The position numbers and the translations under genes are program-made. A stretch of 64,000 nucleotides of DNA from Phaeodactylibacter xiamenensis (GTDB lineage Bacteria; Bacteroidota; Bacteroidia; Chitinophagales; Saprospiraceae): assembly GCF_000759025.1 (NCBI RefSeq), contig NZ_JPOS01000083.1:372001-436000 (forward strand), written 5' to 3'. The notes below the pieces were generated by a model, which saw nothing but the letters and a program-made list of their open reading frames with translations, was not told where the DNA came from and ran no database searches. This document shows positions 40,501 to 49,090 of this stretch, piece after piece (position 1 is the first letter of the stretch; each line of letters begins with the position of its first letter).

Positions 40501-42987
40501 TTGTCCGGGCAGGACATCAAGGTCAATATCAACAGTACCTCCGTTGCAAATCTCATTATTGGCAAAGCCGGGAGGGTTCTTAAAGTCAAAAGACAGTTTT
40601 AGCTCCGGGCGTACCTCTACTACCTGAGTAGTGGTATTTACACAGCCGTTTGCATCTTCTATCGTTAGTTCCACGGTGTACGTCACCGGGGCAGTCCCCA
40701 TATTTGGCGGGAACGCTATCTCCGCCCGGCGGCGCCCACTTACGTCACCTGACTGCCCGGCAAGGGTGATCGGTGCCGCAGGGCTTACACTCCAACTATA
40801 GCTGTTCACGCTCCCTCCGGGAGTAGGATTGCCCAGATTCGCGAGGTAAACGCCGGTCCCACCAGAACACACCTCCGCAAAGGGATTACCTGCAAACTGT
40901 TGTATTTCAACTGTTGGCAACGGGTTAACTGTAACCATGTGGGTTGGCGCATCTACTGAGCAGCCATTGTCATAAGTTACCATTAAATCTACCGACTCTG
41001 AGCCGGCATCAGCCCAGGTGGCACCAATACGCCGTGGTGTATTATCTAATGCCAACTGACCTGTGCCTCCTGTGCCTGCACCCGGATCTTCAACGGGGCT
41101 GCCGGAAAAGCTCCAGCTGTAGTTGGCCACAGGGGGCGGGCCGGAAGAGGAGATCGATGCCAAAAAGATGGCCTGATCACCTTCACATACTTCGTCAAAT
41201 GGGTTGCCACCAAATGAGCCAATTGTAACAGCTGGCGCATCCAGTACCGTTACGTCAAGGGAATTGGCAGATGTGCAACCCGTAGCAATATTCATCACCA
41301 GGAAAGACAGGGTATGCGTGCCTGGCGTCGTCCACTCAATCTGTATATTGCGAGTCCCCTGGCCAGCGATGATGTTACCACCACCAGACAAGGTCCAGCT
41401 TACATTATTGATACCTGCAGTATTAGCTTCTGTACCGTATTCGAATACATCGCCGGGACAAGCGTCGTGGTCTGCATCAAAATCCAGGGTTTCAGCGAAA
41501 GGGAAAGCCACATCTGTACCCGCTGTTCGGAAGGCATCACTAGGGTTATCATTCACAGTGATGGTATGCGTAGGTGCAGTTGAAGTACATCCATTTGTAA
41601 AAGTCACATCAAGATCAACGGTTTGCGGACCGAGGTCAGCCATACCATAGGTAGCACCCTGATTACGTTTGGTGACACCATCTGCAGCTGTCTGCCCATA
41701 ATCCATAACGGATGGGGAACCAGAGAAGGACCACTTGTAAGTTTGCACGGGTGGAAGCATCGTACTACCGGCAGCGGCAGGAGAAGCCAGGAACCGTGCT
41801 TCTTCTCCAAGGCATACCGCGTTGAACGGATTCTGCGCAAAAGGCTGAATACTAATATCCGGTACCTGATTGATGGTTTTAGTCAGGCCGGTAAGCACAC
41901 CACCTTCACAACCTGTTTCCGTATTGCGAATAAAGGCTTCCACTTCATAAGTACCGTAAAGAGGCATATTATTCACACCGGTAGCCAGTTCGGAAGGCCG
42001 GAAACTGAAACCACCATTAAAGATGGAAAACTCATCATTGGTCGTCGAATTATCAGCCTGCGTGTATTCGCCACTGGCAAAAGCTGGCGTATCACTGCCA
42101 GGAAAAGGAACGAAGTTAACGATACGCCAAACAACGACTTCATTCGCGTTCAGGCTGGCACCGCCAACTTGCAGCCGCCGCAGCGTATTCTGAGACTCTC
42201 CGTAGCAATGGGGGTCATCAAAAACGGTAGTACTCAATGTGCCAGGTGTTGGCGCTACGTAACCGTAGAATTCAATGTCATCAATTCCATTGTCTGCGGT
42301 GTTACCCAGCCAGAGCTGATCAAAGGTGCCCTGACTGCCATCATGAAAACCATACACCCTAAAGGATATGGCTCCGGTTACCTGTTCAAAACCAGGACCA
42401 TTGAGCGGCACGGTGTATTGACCTACACCCGAAACGGAAAAAGTGCCCAGCGGAGTATTAAAATTATCGCCTCCTGCATCACTGTACACTACAGCGTTGG
42501 GGATAGGAGCTCCGTTGAAAGTACCCAGATAAAGCCTTAGCTCAGTGAGGGTCATGCAGTTTCCATTGCTGGGGCGAATCGTAATTTTGTAGTAATCTGC
42601 AGCACCCCGGGCAGTTGCCAGGTCGGAGCCGTCCCAGTTTCGGGCCGTGAAGGTATTGGCTCGTGCAGGCGTACCGGCTGTGTTAAGCCCGCCTCCGCGC
42701 CGTACATCGCCAGAGGTAGCGTTGATGCCCGGAGCATTGGTAGTTGCCAATACGGAGAATTCGTCACCGCTATTTCCACCAAAGTCCCAGGCTTTAAGGA
42801 GTGTCTGTGCACTCAGGCTGCCTGCCCCAGCTGCAAATACAAGGATAAAAGCAAGCAAACCCAGCGCCGAGCGCAGCGGTATCGCTAACTGCAGGGGAAG
42901 ATGGAAAGCATGGGAATACCTTAAAGGTAAGACACTGCTTTCAGGCTTCCGCCTTCGAAAAAAAGTGTTAGTGTAATTCATAAGCAT
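37504..42987 (-). CDS. Giant T9SS-exported multidomain adhesin
   Basis: The 1,827-aa precursor starts MLMNYTNTFFRRRKPESS and has an unusually long, basic N-region before the hydrophobic core ALGLLAFILVFAAGAGSLSAQ. After a lectin-like N-terminal domain come several Ig/PKD-like repeats, each starting near PTHTITVN or PFxEVCxGxxxxFLA. HYR-like domains follow (CPENITVQTSNNGTGDCTASASW). Two nearly identical repeats contain GFNNITDNCSDP and SSFKVFFRYxDxxGNxRQRG. A concanavalin-like domain (SGGFGGVFIRDSNAPNAKYAAL) comes before the T9SS sorting domain (DLSVFPNPATDQLTLKFG). It is likely a cell-surface adhesin. Start choice among 43032, 42987 and 42981 is uncertain. Confidence 0.85.
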   Translation of the reverse strand: MLMNYTNTFFRRRKPESSVLPLRYSHAFHLPLQLAIPLRSALGLLAFILVFAAGAGSLSAQTLLKAWDFGGNSGDEFSVLATTNAPGINATSGDVRRGGGLNTAGTPARANTFTARNWDGSDLATARGAADYYKITIRPSNGNCMTLTELRLYLGTFNGAPIPNAVVYSDAGGDNFNTPLGTFSVSGVGQYTVPLNGPGFEQVTGAISFRVYGFHDGSQGTFDQLWLGNTADNGIDDIEFYGYVAPTPGTLSTTVFDDPHCYGESQNTLRRLQVGGASLNANEVVVWRIVNFVPFPGSDTPAFASGEYTQADNSTTNDEFSIFNGGFSFRPSELATGVNNMPLYGTYEVEAFIRNTETGCEGGVLTGLTKTINQVPDISIQPFAQNPFNAVCLGEEARFLASPAAAGSTMLPPVQTYKWSFSGSPSVMDYGQTAADGVTKRNQGATYGMADLGPQTVDLDVTFTNGCTSTAPTHTITVNDNPSDAFRTAGTDVAFPFAETLDFDADHDACPGDVFEYGTEANTAGINNVSWTLSGGGNIIAGQGTRNIQIEWTTPGTHTLSFLVMNIATGCTSANSLDVTVLDAPAVTIGSFGGNPFDEVCEGDQAIFLASISSSGPPPVANYSWSFSGSPVEDPGAGTGGTGQLALDNTPRRIGATWADAGSESVDLMVTYDNGCSVDAPTHMVTVNPLPTVEIQQFAGNPFAEVCSGGTGVYLANLGNPTPGGSVNSYSWSVSPAAPITLAGQSGDVSGRRRAEIAFPPNMGTAPVTYTVELTIEDANGCVNTTTQVVEVRPELKLSFDFKNPPGFANNEICNGGTVDIDLDVLPGQEVFYSEGSDYEIRNVIVRHRTASASSFVAGYGPVSGGTLNSGDVISGVNENLSHNEAEPVLIQYNFVLEDLVCGTNDFRSVVVEVLPAPVISCPENITVQTSNNGTGDCTASASWTNPTESAGACPPITLTISIDNGTPQTVVQGETFTTTLSGGEHTVTYVVTDGNNNQDDCSFTVTVEDDERPSSIALSDVSLTTEEDGAECPGTANTSLVVDQANPIATAADTWSYFVHGVEIDGFNNITDNCSDPANIDIYVWEINEISTDACESSFKVFFRYYDEAGNWRQRGKEFTIVDETRPSSIALQDMTFTTEDGATCPGSADTDLVVDQSNPIATAADNWSFTVHGNTVQGFNNITDNCSDPSEIEIFVWEINEIATGDCESSFKVFFRYFDACGNFRQRGQTFTIQDNTKPDFNKGGFSEEFTLTTEDGADCPANATVDGLETGDVLTPGVAVPFTVAGVSFTTPTDMVSDNCVAQSDLLLTVDVVNEDVMNEGDDCNKQLRVRYKLEDGCGNQRFFTQEFSVTDNTKPDFAVPADITIFTDADCDYDADPSITGTVDDESDNCSADLTAKYADVIVPGSCAGEVIITRTWTLTDDCGNVTEQDQIITVEDNTAPTPVCLNGVLIPLDPDGERTLVAEDVFDFSASFDNCSTVSVTDISPAIIDCEDVGGLTSIQVTAFDDCGNEATCTATIEVSDITALPSPWEGVDIGNPGSGNTYSYNPCVDEFTIEGGAYNTPTPTDNLATISQTLCSNGNGLVGIQLKVESVSGGFGGVFIRDSNAPNAKYAALLKQNNTNLLSWERRTSTGGSLDRGTGGATFPFWLRIFRQGNLIRAQYSNTGNNWIPYRQIYLEMGSCVEVGMVAYTTHPNGTVDAVFSNVQVAGSSTAGTNSLAVDQGSNGVLPGLDQEALFTTESMDLSVFPNPATDQLTLKFGTELPELSTITLRNQLGQIMKQEQLRTPDTQMDWDISNLSTGTYFLEVRTSDGAPQVVKFLKTR

Positions 42988-43054
42988 TCGAGGTTTGTGA
43001 TTGTTTAGCGTATATTTATGACCATAGGCCAATTATGGGCATAGATTTATCTTT

Positions 43055-43068
43055 TGGTCAAATGACCA
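43055..43068. promoter_or_regulatory. Perfect 14-bp palindrome upstream of the giant adhesin
   Basis: TGGTCA-AA-TGACCA, a perfect inverted repeat, lies about 70 bases upstream of the adhesin start. It could be a regulator site; no -7 box was found between it and the gene. Confidence 0.35.
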
Positions 43069-43955
43069 TTACTTTCATTGTTAGCAGAAAGGGTTTTTAA
43101 AATTTAATGCTCCTCACGCTGACCTTGGGCAATATGTAGTCTCCAGAGCCGCAGCGAGCCTTAAATGTGCATACTTTTGACGTTGAACAACCTCAGACAA
43201 TACACATATAGCCTTGAAGGCAAAACCTTTCAGCCGGGCGTACCTCTTAAAGGGCAGCCTATGCGTTGCCGGTGTTACTGTAACTGTCTTAGCTACCCAC
43301 ATAACTACTTATCTTCCAACACAGCGTCTTTTAATCACCAGGTATGGCAAATAGACCCATAGCAGAAGATAGTAAAGTACCTATACAGATATGCTTACCT
43401 GTATCTACCATTAAGTTGTTTGAGCAGCAAAACGTGTATGAAGACAGCATACATAGTCAGGTAAGGAGGGAATTTTGTACGTATACCTTTTTATACACTG
43501 GAAAACAAGTAGGTCAACAGACGCATCAAGTTAGGAGGCTTGGAAGTGCCCGCTGATCTTACTAAGTCCGTCCAGGCACATAAATGTCTTCATGCAAAAT
43601 ACTGCAATAAAATGTGACAGCTTCAATCAAAAATAATAAAAAATTTTGCTCCTCAAGGAGCCACGAATCAGGGAAGCAACAAGTACTTATTCTGACTCGG
43701 TTTTTGCGCATACTGTCATGACCACAGAAAGTGGTTTAGGAGTGCATACTTGAGCGAGGTTACAATTCTCTGATAATACTTTAGCGTGTCGAATCAAAGC
43801 ATAGCAAATATAATAACTGTTTTTGATTTATCAAAACGATGCATAACCAACAATGAAATAAATGTAAAACTGTCTATTGACTTACAAAATAAGTTTCGTT
43901 CAAATCGTGAACAGCAATATGATTTTCGGAATACCCAGAGCTCACAAGAGGAACA
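43069..43955. other. Long intergenic region without a convincing gene
   Basis: About 890 bases with only short frames of unlikely composition. It has scattered weak hairpins (for example GCTCC-TCAA-GGAGC near 43650) and a minus-strand TATATTTG box near 43805 that faces no nearby gene. I see no remnant of a known gene or element in it. Confidence 0.5.
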
Positions 43956-44132
43956 CTATGGTTTTTCGTTTTTTAAGCGTTCTATTTCTTCAGCGACTTT
44001 TTCTGCCTCTGCGGACTTTTGCGCGTAGGCTTTGATATCACCTCCCCGCTGTATTTCCATGGCTTCTTCCATAAGCTTAAGATACTTCTTTTCGAGCTTC
44101 TTGACCGGGTCTTTTTTGAATAGTCCAAACAT
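43956..44132 (-). CDS. Small DUF6435-like protein
   Basis: This 58-aa protein starts MFGLFKKDPVKKLEKKYLKLMEEAM and continues EIQRGGDIKAYAQKSAEAEKVAEEIE. It is a charged, probably coiled-coil helix pair. The sequence matches my recollection of the DUF6435 family, small Bacteroidota and gammaproteobacterial proteins that begin MFGxFKKDPxKKLEKxY and carry GDI.xYA..S.EAE. No function is known. I chose the ATG at 44132 because the family starts there; the frame is open to 44159. It lies downstream of sucC beyond a terminator. Confidence 0.75.
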   Translation of the reverse strand: MFGLFKKDPVKKLEKKYLKLMEEAMEIQRGGDIKAYAQKSAEAEKVAEEIERLKNEKP

Positions 44133-44188
44133 AATCCACTGGTTTTTTGAAGGAAACACTAATGCCTGAAAATGGTTGTCAAAAACAA

Positions 44189-44220
44189 AGCCGGATACCC
44201 CAGTTAAGCGGTACCCGGCT
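44189..44220 (-). terminator. Rho-independent terminator of sucC
   Basis: On the minus strand AGCCGGGTACC pairs with GGTATCCGGCT (one mismatch) and is followed by TTGTTTTTG. Confidence 0.75.
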
Positions 44221-44264
44221 CTTATTGCCTGTTCAATTGTTCTCCCTGGAGGAGGAACCTGATT

Positions 44265-45467
44265 TTAAGCCACAGCTTCCTTCACCAGATCCGCTGCTTC
44301 CTGTAGCAGGATAGCAGATTTAACGGCGAGGCCTGACTCATCGATCAAAGTCTTCGCGACATCAGCATTAGTCCCTTGCAAACGCACGATAATGGGCACC
44401 TCAATGTTACCCATATTCTTGTATGCATCCACAACCCCCTGCGCCACGCGGTCACAGCGAACAATGCCACCAAAAATATTAATGAGGATGGCCTTCACTT
44501 CCGGGTCTTTGAGGATGATGCGGAAAGCCTGCTCTACACGCTTGGCATCAGCGGTACCGCCAACATCAAGGAAGTTGGCAGGTTCACCACCAGAAAGCTT
44601 GATAATATCCATAGTCGCCATGGCCAGGCCGGCACCATTTACCATACAGCCTACGTTGCCATCCAGCTGAACATAGTTCAGGCCGTATTCTTTGGCTTCC
44701 ACTTCGGTTGGGTCTTCCTCATCGGTATCGCGAAGCTCAGCAAGGTCAGGGTGGCGGTACAACGCGTTATCGTCAAGCGTCACCTTGCAATCCACAGCGA
44801 TAATGCGGTCGTCCCCAGTCTTAAGACAAGGATTGATTTCAAACAGTGAAGCATCTGCACCTACAAAAGCTTTGTACAGAGAACTGATAAACTTCACCAT
44901 CTCTTTCATCGCCTTTCCGTTCAGACCGAGGTTAAAGGCAATTTTACGTGCCTGGAAGCCCTGCAGGCCAAGTGTCGGGTCGATGTATTCCTTATGTACG
45001 AGATGCGGCGTCTCTTCTGCTACAGTTTCAATGTCCATACCTCCTTCAGTGGAGTAAATGATGACATTGCACTTTTTCTCCCGGTCCATGAGTACAGACA
45101 CATAAAACTCATCGCACTCGTCCGGAGAAGGCACGTATGCATCCTCGGCTACCAGGATTTTTTTAACCAGCTTGCCCGGGCCTTCCATGCCCCCCGGTGT
45201 CTGCGGGGTCTTCAGCATCATGCCCAGGATAGCATCTGCCTTTTCCTTGAGATCGCCTTCGTTTTTCACCAATTTCACACCACCGCCTTTTCCGCGGCCG
45301 CCGGCATGGATTTGAGCTTTGACTACGGCAAAGCCAGAGCCTGTTTTTTCTTTGATCTTCCCGTAGGCCTCAATGGCTTCATCTACGGTATTGGCCACGA
45401 GGCCTTCCTGTATGGCTACGCCATAGCTCTTCAGCAATTCTTTTCCTTGGTATTCGTGAAGGTTCAT
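44265..45467 (-). CDS. sucC: Succinyl-CoA synthetase subunit beta
   Basis: SucC, with SucD, converts succinyl-CoA and ADP (or GDP) plus phosphate to succinate and ATP (GTP) in the TCA cycle. The 400-aa protein is full length. It has the N-terminal MNLHEYQGKELLKSYGV, the ATP-grasp region (VVKAQIHAGGRGKGGGVKLVKN, ILVAEDAYVPS), the metal-binding FEINPCLKTGDDRIIAVDCKVTLDDNAL, and the C-terminal CoA-ligase half (GNVGCMVNGAGLAMATMDIIKLSGGEPANFLDVGG, NIFGGIVRCD). No sucD is adjacent, so the alpha subunit is encoded elsewhere, as is usual in this phylum. It has a good promoter box 31 bases upstream. Confidence 0.97.
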   Translation of the reverse strand: MNLHEYQGKELLKSYGVAIQEGLVANTVDEAIEAYGKIKEKTGSGFAVVKAQIHAGGRGKGGGVKLVKNEGDLKEKADAILGMMLKTPQTPGGMEGPGKLVKKILVAEDAYVPSPDECDEFYVSVLMDREKKCNVIIYSTEGGMDIETVAEETPHLVHKEYIDPTLGLQGFQARKIAFNLGLNGKAMKEMVKFISSLYKAFVGADASLFEINPCLKTGDDRIIAVDCKVTLDDNALYRHPDLAELRDTDEEDPTEVEAKEYGLNYVQLDGNVGCMVNGAGLAMATMDIIKLSGGEPANFLDVGGTADAKRVEQAFRIILKDPEVKAILINIFGGIVRCDRVAQGVVDAYKNMGNIEVPIIVRLQGTNADVAKTLIDESGLAVKSAILLQEAADLVKEAVA

Positions 45468-45497
45468 GCGCTATTAATATGGTTTGTGATGGATGCC

Positions 45498-45505
45498 CAA
45501 ATGTA
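45498..45505 (-). promoter_or_regulatory. -7 promoter box of sucC
   Basis: The minus strand reads TACATTTG (TAnnTTTG), 31 bases upstream of the sucC ATG. The -33 region (TTCTG) is weak. Confidence 0.55.
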
Positions 45506-45561
45506 GTGATTTTATGCAGCTATCAGAAGCTTTTGGCTGCAAAATGGCAAAGTAAAGCCCC

Positions 45562-45590
45562 TTGACTCTCCGCGCTTTTTCGTACTTTTA
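45562..45590 (+). promoter_or_regulatory. Promoter of the DUF4442 gene
   Basis: TTG (45562-45564), an 18-base spacer and TACTTTTA (45583-45590) approximate the Bacteroidota -33/-7 arrangement, 82 bases upstream of the ATG at 45673. Confidence 0.45.
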
Positions 45591-45672
45591 GACTTACTAC
45601 AAAGGCCTTGGCCAAGTTAATAAGCTGACTATCAGGCGGCCTTTGCCAATACTGCTAAATTAAAATGATGCT

Positions 45673-46191
45673 ATGGCGACAAATACCTCCGTTACCCCTT
45701 CCAGTGAAATCGCGCCTTTGATTCAAAAACGGCTGCGGGATTTCAACACCGTCTGGAAAATGCGCCTGTTTTTCCTAAAACGGCTCCCCTCGTGCTGGTT
45801 TTGGGGTATCCGGGTGGATGCTTGTGACACCAATACCTGTGTGGTGAGCATGCCATACCGCTGGGCCACCCAAAACCCTTTTCGGTCCACTTACTTCGCC
45901 GCGCTTAGCGGAGCAGCTGAGCTTTCCACCGGTACGTTAGCTTTGCTGGCCCTTACTGGAAAAGGGAAGATCTCCATGCTGATTACCGGGTTCGAAGCAA
46001 AGTTTATCAAAAAAGCCGACACCCGCACCACTTTTACCTGTAATGCGGGTGCCGAAATCTACGCGGCAGTGGACCAGGCAATTGCCACCGGTACCGGGCA
46101 GGAAGTTACGGTGCTGACCACCGGCCGAAATACCCGTGGCGACGTAGTTTGCGAAATGCGCCTGACCTGGTCCTTCAGGAAGAAAGCCTGA
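45673..46191 (+). CDS. DUF4442 hotdog-fold protein
   Basis: The 172-aa cytosolic protein fits the DUF4442 group of hotdog-fold proteins, related to acyl-CoA thioesterases. Visible features are NTVWKMRLFFLKRLPSCWFWGIRV, VVSMPYRWATQNPFRSTYFAALSGAAELSTG (the conserved NPFRSxYFAAxxxAAExSTG core that forms the hotdog helix), and KFIKKADTRTTFTCNAG. A thioesterase-like activity is plausible, but no catalytic residue can be assigned with confidence. Its stop is 4 bases from the stop of the convergent topA gene. Confidence 0.82.
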   Translation: MATNTSVTPSSEIAPLIQKRLRDFNTVWKMRLFFLKRLPSCWFWGIRVDACDTNTCVVSMPYRWATQNPFRSTYFAALSGAAELSTGTLALLALTGKGKISMLITGFEAKFIKKADTRTTFTCNAGAEIYAAVDQAIATGTGQEVTVLTTGRNTRGDVVCEMRLTWSFRKKA

Positions 46192-46195
46192 CAGG

Positions 46196-48787
46196 CTATT
46201 TCTTCTTTTTAGCCGTAGTCGTTTTTTTCTTGGAAGGTGCCTTTTTCCCGGCCGTCTTTTTCTTTGTTTCCTTAAATGAGCCAGGCAACTCTGCCTCAAT
46301 AATAGCCTTCACCTGCTCAAGGGTAAGATCTTTGGCAGCCTCTGAGGTCATGCGCTCACCATCCACTTTAGGGATTTTGACGTTTTTGCGCTTGAAGCGG
46401 ATAAAGGGCCCCCAACGACCATTCTCCACGGATATTTTTTCGTCATCCCAACGGTGGATATAGCGGTTGGCTTCCTTTTCGATTTTTTTCTCAATCAGCT
46501 CATGCATATCCTCCAGCGAGATATTATCGAAGTCGTATTTCCGGGGCACATTCACAAACAAGCCATCATACTTCAGGAAGGGTCCAAAACGGCCTTTGCC
46601 TTTAGTGATCGGTTTGCCTTTGTAAGTACCTACCGGTGCATCTTCTTTTTGTTTGGCTTTAATCAGCTCGAAAGCCCGCTCCTGGGAAAGCTCCAGTGGG
46701 TCTTCATCTTTTGGGATAGATACAAAGAACTTCTCTCCCATTCGTACATAGGGACCAAACCGTCCAACGCCAACCTGAACGGGCTCACCTTTATACTCCC
46801 CTAAATCGCGGGGAAGCTCAAAAAGCTTAAGTGCCTCCTCGTAAGTAATGGTCTCCATAGACTGCCCGTGACGAAGATTAGCATACTTAGGCTTTTCGTC
46901 CTCGTCCAACTCATCGGGCGCTCCGATTTGTGCCACCGGGCCGTTGCGGGTCATCCGCGTAAGTAAAGTACGGCCAGATTCCGGATCTTTACCAAGCACT
47001 CGCTCCCGGGTAGGGCGATCTGCGTTTTCGAGCGTCTTTTCCACAGTTTCGTGGAACGGCCCGTAAAATGCCTTCAGCATGTTGGTCCACTCCTTGCTGC
47101 CCTCGGCTATAGAGTCGAATTGCTTCTCAATATCAGCCGTGAAGCTGTAGTTCATGATTTCCTTAAAGTGCTCACTCAGGAAATCGGCTACCGTAATGCC
47201 CATATCGGTGGCGAACAGGCGGTTCTTGACCGCGCCGGTCATTTCCGTCAGGGTTTCCTTTTTGATGTCGCCAGCCTTGGTCAGGGTCAGGAGTTGGTAG
47301 TCACGCTCGGTACCATCACGCGTTTCCTTGATAATATAGCCACGCTCCGGTTCCATGATTTTGCTAATTGTGGGCGCGTAGGTAGACGGGCGGCCAATGC
47401 CCAGCTCTTCCAGTTTCTTAACCAGTGCCGCCTCCGTGTACCGGGATGGCGGACGGGTAAACCGCTGAATGGCAGTCATATTGAATAGGTTAAGGTCCTG
47501 CCCTACTTTCAGCGGAGGCAGCATGCCCTTAGCTTCCTGGTCTTCATCCTCATCGTCTGTGGACTCCAGATAGACTTTCAGGAAACCATCAAACTTAAGC
47601 ACTTCGCCCTCTGCCTTGAGGTAAGCATCAGGGACCGTACTAATGCCAATTTTGACAATGGTCTTTTCCAGTTCCGCATCAGACATTTGAGAAGCAATGG
47701 TCCGTTTCCAGATGAGTTCGTACAAACGCTGCTCATCCCGGTTGCCGGAAGCATTTTGCTTGTTGATATAGGTTGGGCGAATCGCCTCGTGCGCCTCCTG
47801 TGCGGAAGCAGACTTGCCTTTGTAGCGTCGTGTTTTCACATAGTTAGAGCCGTAGAGATGCTCGATTTCCTTGGAGATGCTCTTAAGCGCCACTTCGCTT
47901 AAAGCCACAGAATCCGTACGCATATAGGTAATATGCCCTGCTTCATAGAGGCGTTGCGCCACACTCATCGTGCGCTGCACACTAAAACCAAGCTTCCGGC
48001 TCGCTTCCTGTTGAAGGGTGGAAGTAGTGAAGGGGGCTGTAGGCCGGCGCTTGAGTGGCTTTATGTCAATATCGGTGATACTGAAAACCGCTTCACGGCA
48101 CTCCTGCAGGAACTGCTCTGCGTCCTTCTCAGTAGAAAAACGGGACGGGTTCTCTGCCTTAAGCTTTACAGATTTGCCTTGCTCATTCTTTACATCAAAA
48201 AGTGCATTAACCCGGAAGAACGGCGAGGGCTCAAAATTCATAATCTCACGCTCCCGTTCCACCAGAAGCTTGACCGCTACGGATTGTACCCGGCCGGCAG
48301 ATAGTTTCCCCTTGATTTTTTTCCAGAGGATCTCAGACAGTTCATAGCCTACCAAACGGTCCAAAATGCGCCGGGCCTGCTGAGCATTGACCAGGTTCAC
48401 GTCCACCGTTCGTGGCTGCGTGATGGCTCTTTGGATAGCTGGCTTGGTAATTTCCCGGAATACGATCCGTTTGGTCGAAGCCTCATCAAGCCCGAGCACC
48501 TTACAAAGGTGCCAGGAAATAGCCTCTCCCTCGCGGTCTTCATCCGTTGCGAGCCAGACTTCATCCGACTTTTTAGCCAGGTCTTTGAGTTCCTTGACTA
48601 CCTTTTTCTTATCGGAAGAAACGACATACTTCGGTTCGAAGTCGTTCTCAATGTCCACAGCTCCGCCCCGTTTATCCAAATCACGGACATGACCGAAGCT
48701 CGACTTGACGGTGAAGTCTTTGCCGAGTATTTTTTCTATGGTTTTCGCCTTGGCTGGCGACTCTACTATAAGTAAGTTCTTTGGCAT
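46196..48787 (-). CDS. topA: DNA topoisomerase I (type IA)
   Basis: TopA relaxes negatively supercoiled DNA by single-strand passage. The 863-aa protein has a TOPRIM domain (LLIVESPAKAKTIEKIL, LATDEDREGEAISWHL), the four-domain type IA core with catalytic Tyr288 in HITYMRTDS, and the segment GRPSTYAPTISKIMEPERGYI. The C terminus lacks zinc-finger Cys pairs; instead it has several topoisomerase C-terminal repeats (GVGRFGPYVRMGEKFFVSIPKD, GKGRFGPFLKYDGLFVNVPRK, ENGRWGPFIRFKRKNVKIPK). A Lys-rich tail ends it (KKKTAGKKAPSKKKTTTAKKKK), which probably binds DNA. It has a good promoter upstream. Confidence 0.97.
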   Translation of the reverse strand: MPKNLLIVESPAKAKTIEKILGKDFTVKSSFGHVRDLDKRGGAVDIENDFEPKYVVSSDKKKVVKELKDLAKKSDEVWLATDEDREGEAISWHLCKVLGLDEASTKRIVFREITKPAIQRAITQPRTVDVNLVNAQQARRILDRLVGYELSEILWKKIKGKLSAGRVQSVAVKLLVEREREIMNFEPSPFFRVNALFDVKNEQGKSVKLKAENPSRFSTEKDAEQFLQECREAVFSITDIDIKPLKRRPTAPFTTSTLQQEASRKLGFSVQRTMSVAQRLYEAGHITYMRTDSVALSEVALKSISKEIEHLYGSNYVKTRRYKGKSASAQEAHEAIRPTYINKQNASGNRDEQRLYELIWKRTIASQMSDAELEKTIVKIGISTVPDAYLKAEGEVLKFDGFLKVYLESTDDEDEDQEAKGMLPPLKVGQDLNLFNMTAIQRFTRPPSRYTEAALVKKLEELGIGRPSTYAPTISKIMEPERGYIIKETRDGTERDYQLLTLTKAGDIKKETLTEMTGAVKNRLFATDMGITVADFLSEHFKEIMNYSFTADIEKQFDSIAEGSKEWTNMLKAFYGPFHETVEKTLENADRPTRERVLGKDPESGRTLLTRMTRNGPVAQIGAPDELDEDEKPKYANLRHGQSMETITYEEALKLFELPRDLGEYKGEPVQVGVGRFGPYVRMGEKFFVSIPKDEDPLELSQERAFELIKAKQKEDAPVGTYKGKPITKGKGRFGPFLKYDGLFVNVPRKYDFDNISLEDMHELIEKKIEKEANRYIHRWDDEKISVENGRWGPFIRFKRKNVKIPKVDGERMTSEAAKDLTLEQVKAIIEAELPGSFKETKKKTAGKKAPSKKKTTTAKKKK

Positions 48788-48821
48788 AGTTCTTTATTGG
48801 TACAAAGCGCTTTTACGACTG

Positions 48822-48850
48822 CAAAGGTATAAAATTCATGAATTGTTCAA
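48822..48850 (-). promoter_or_regulatory. Promoter of topA
   Basis: On the minus strand TTG (complement of 48848-48850), an 18-base spacer and TACCTTTG (complement of 48822-48829) give a near-ideal Bacteroidota -33/-7 pair, 35 bases upstream of the ATG. Confidence 0.65.
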
Positions 48851-48903
48851 GCCCGGGGCAAGCACACTGCCTCTTATATACGCAAAAAACTGGAATCAAA
48901 GTG

Positions 48904-48911
48904 TATATTTG
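48904..48911 (+). promoter_or_regulatory. -7 promoter box of the WG-repeat gene
   Basis: TATATTTG (TAnnTTTG) on the plus strand, upstream of both candidate starts (48962 and 49091) of the WG-repeat gene. No clear -33 element. Confidence 0.45.
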
Positions 48912-49090
48912 CGACAACAGACACTTTTTGTTTTTCTTCATATATAACAAAACACACCTGAGTGAAAGAGCTAACATTTAAATGTAAAATTAATTGCTCA
49001 ATTTTGCGTTTAAATGCCAGTCTTACCTTCCAAAGAAAACTAAACATAAAAGTATCATCAAATTCTAAACGCAATTTCCACCTTTTGCTT

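Noticed and set aside
41623-42540. 305-codon plus-strand open frame opposite the giant adhesin
   Set aside because: Antisense shadow within an intact adhesin gene.
43344-43556. 70-codon open frame in the long intergenic gap
   Set aside because: No homology recognised, no promoter box and random-looking composition.
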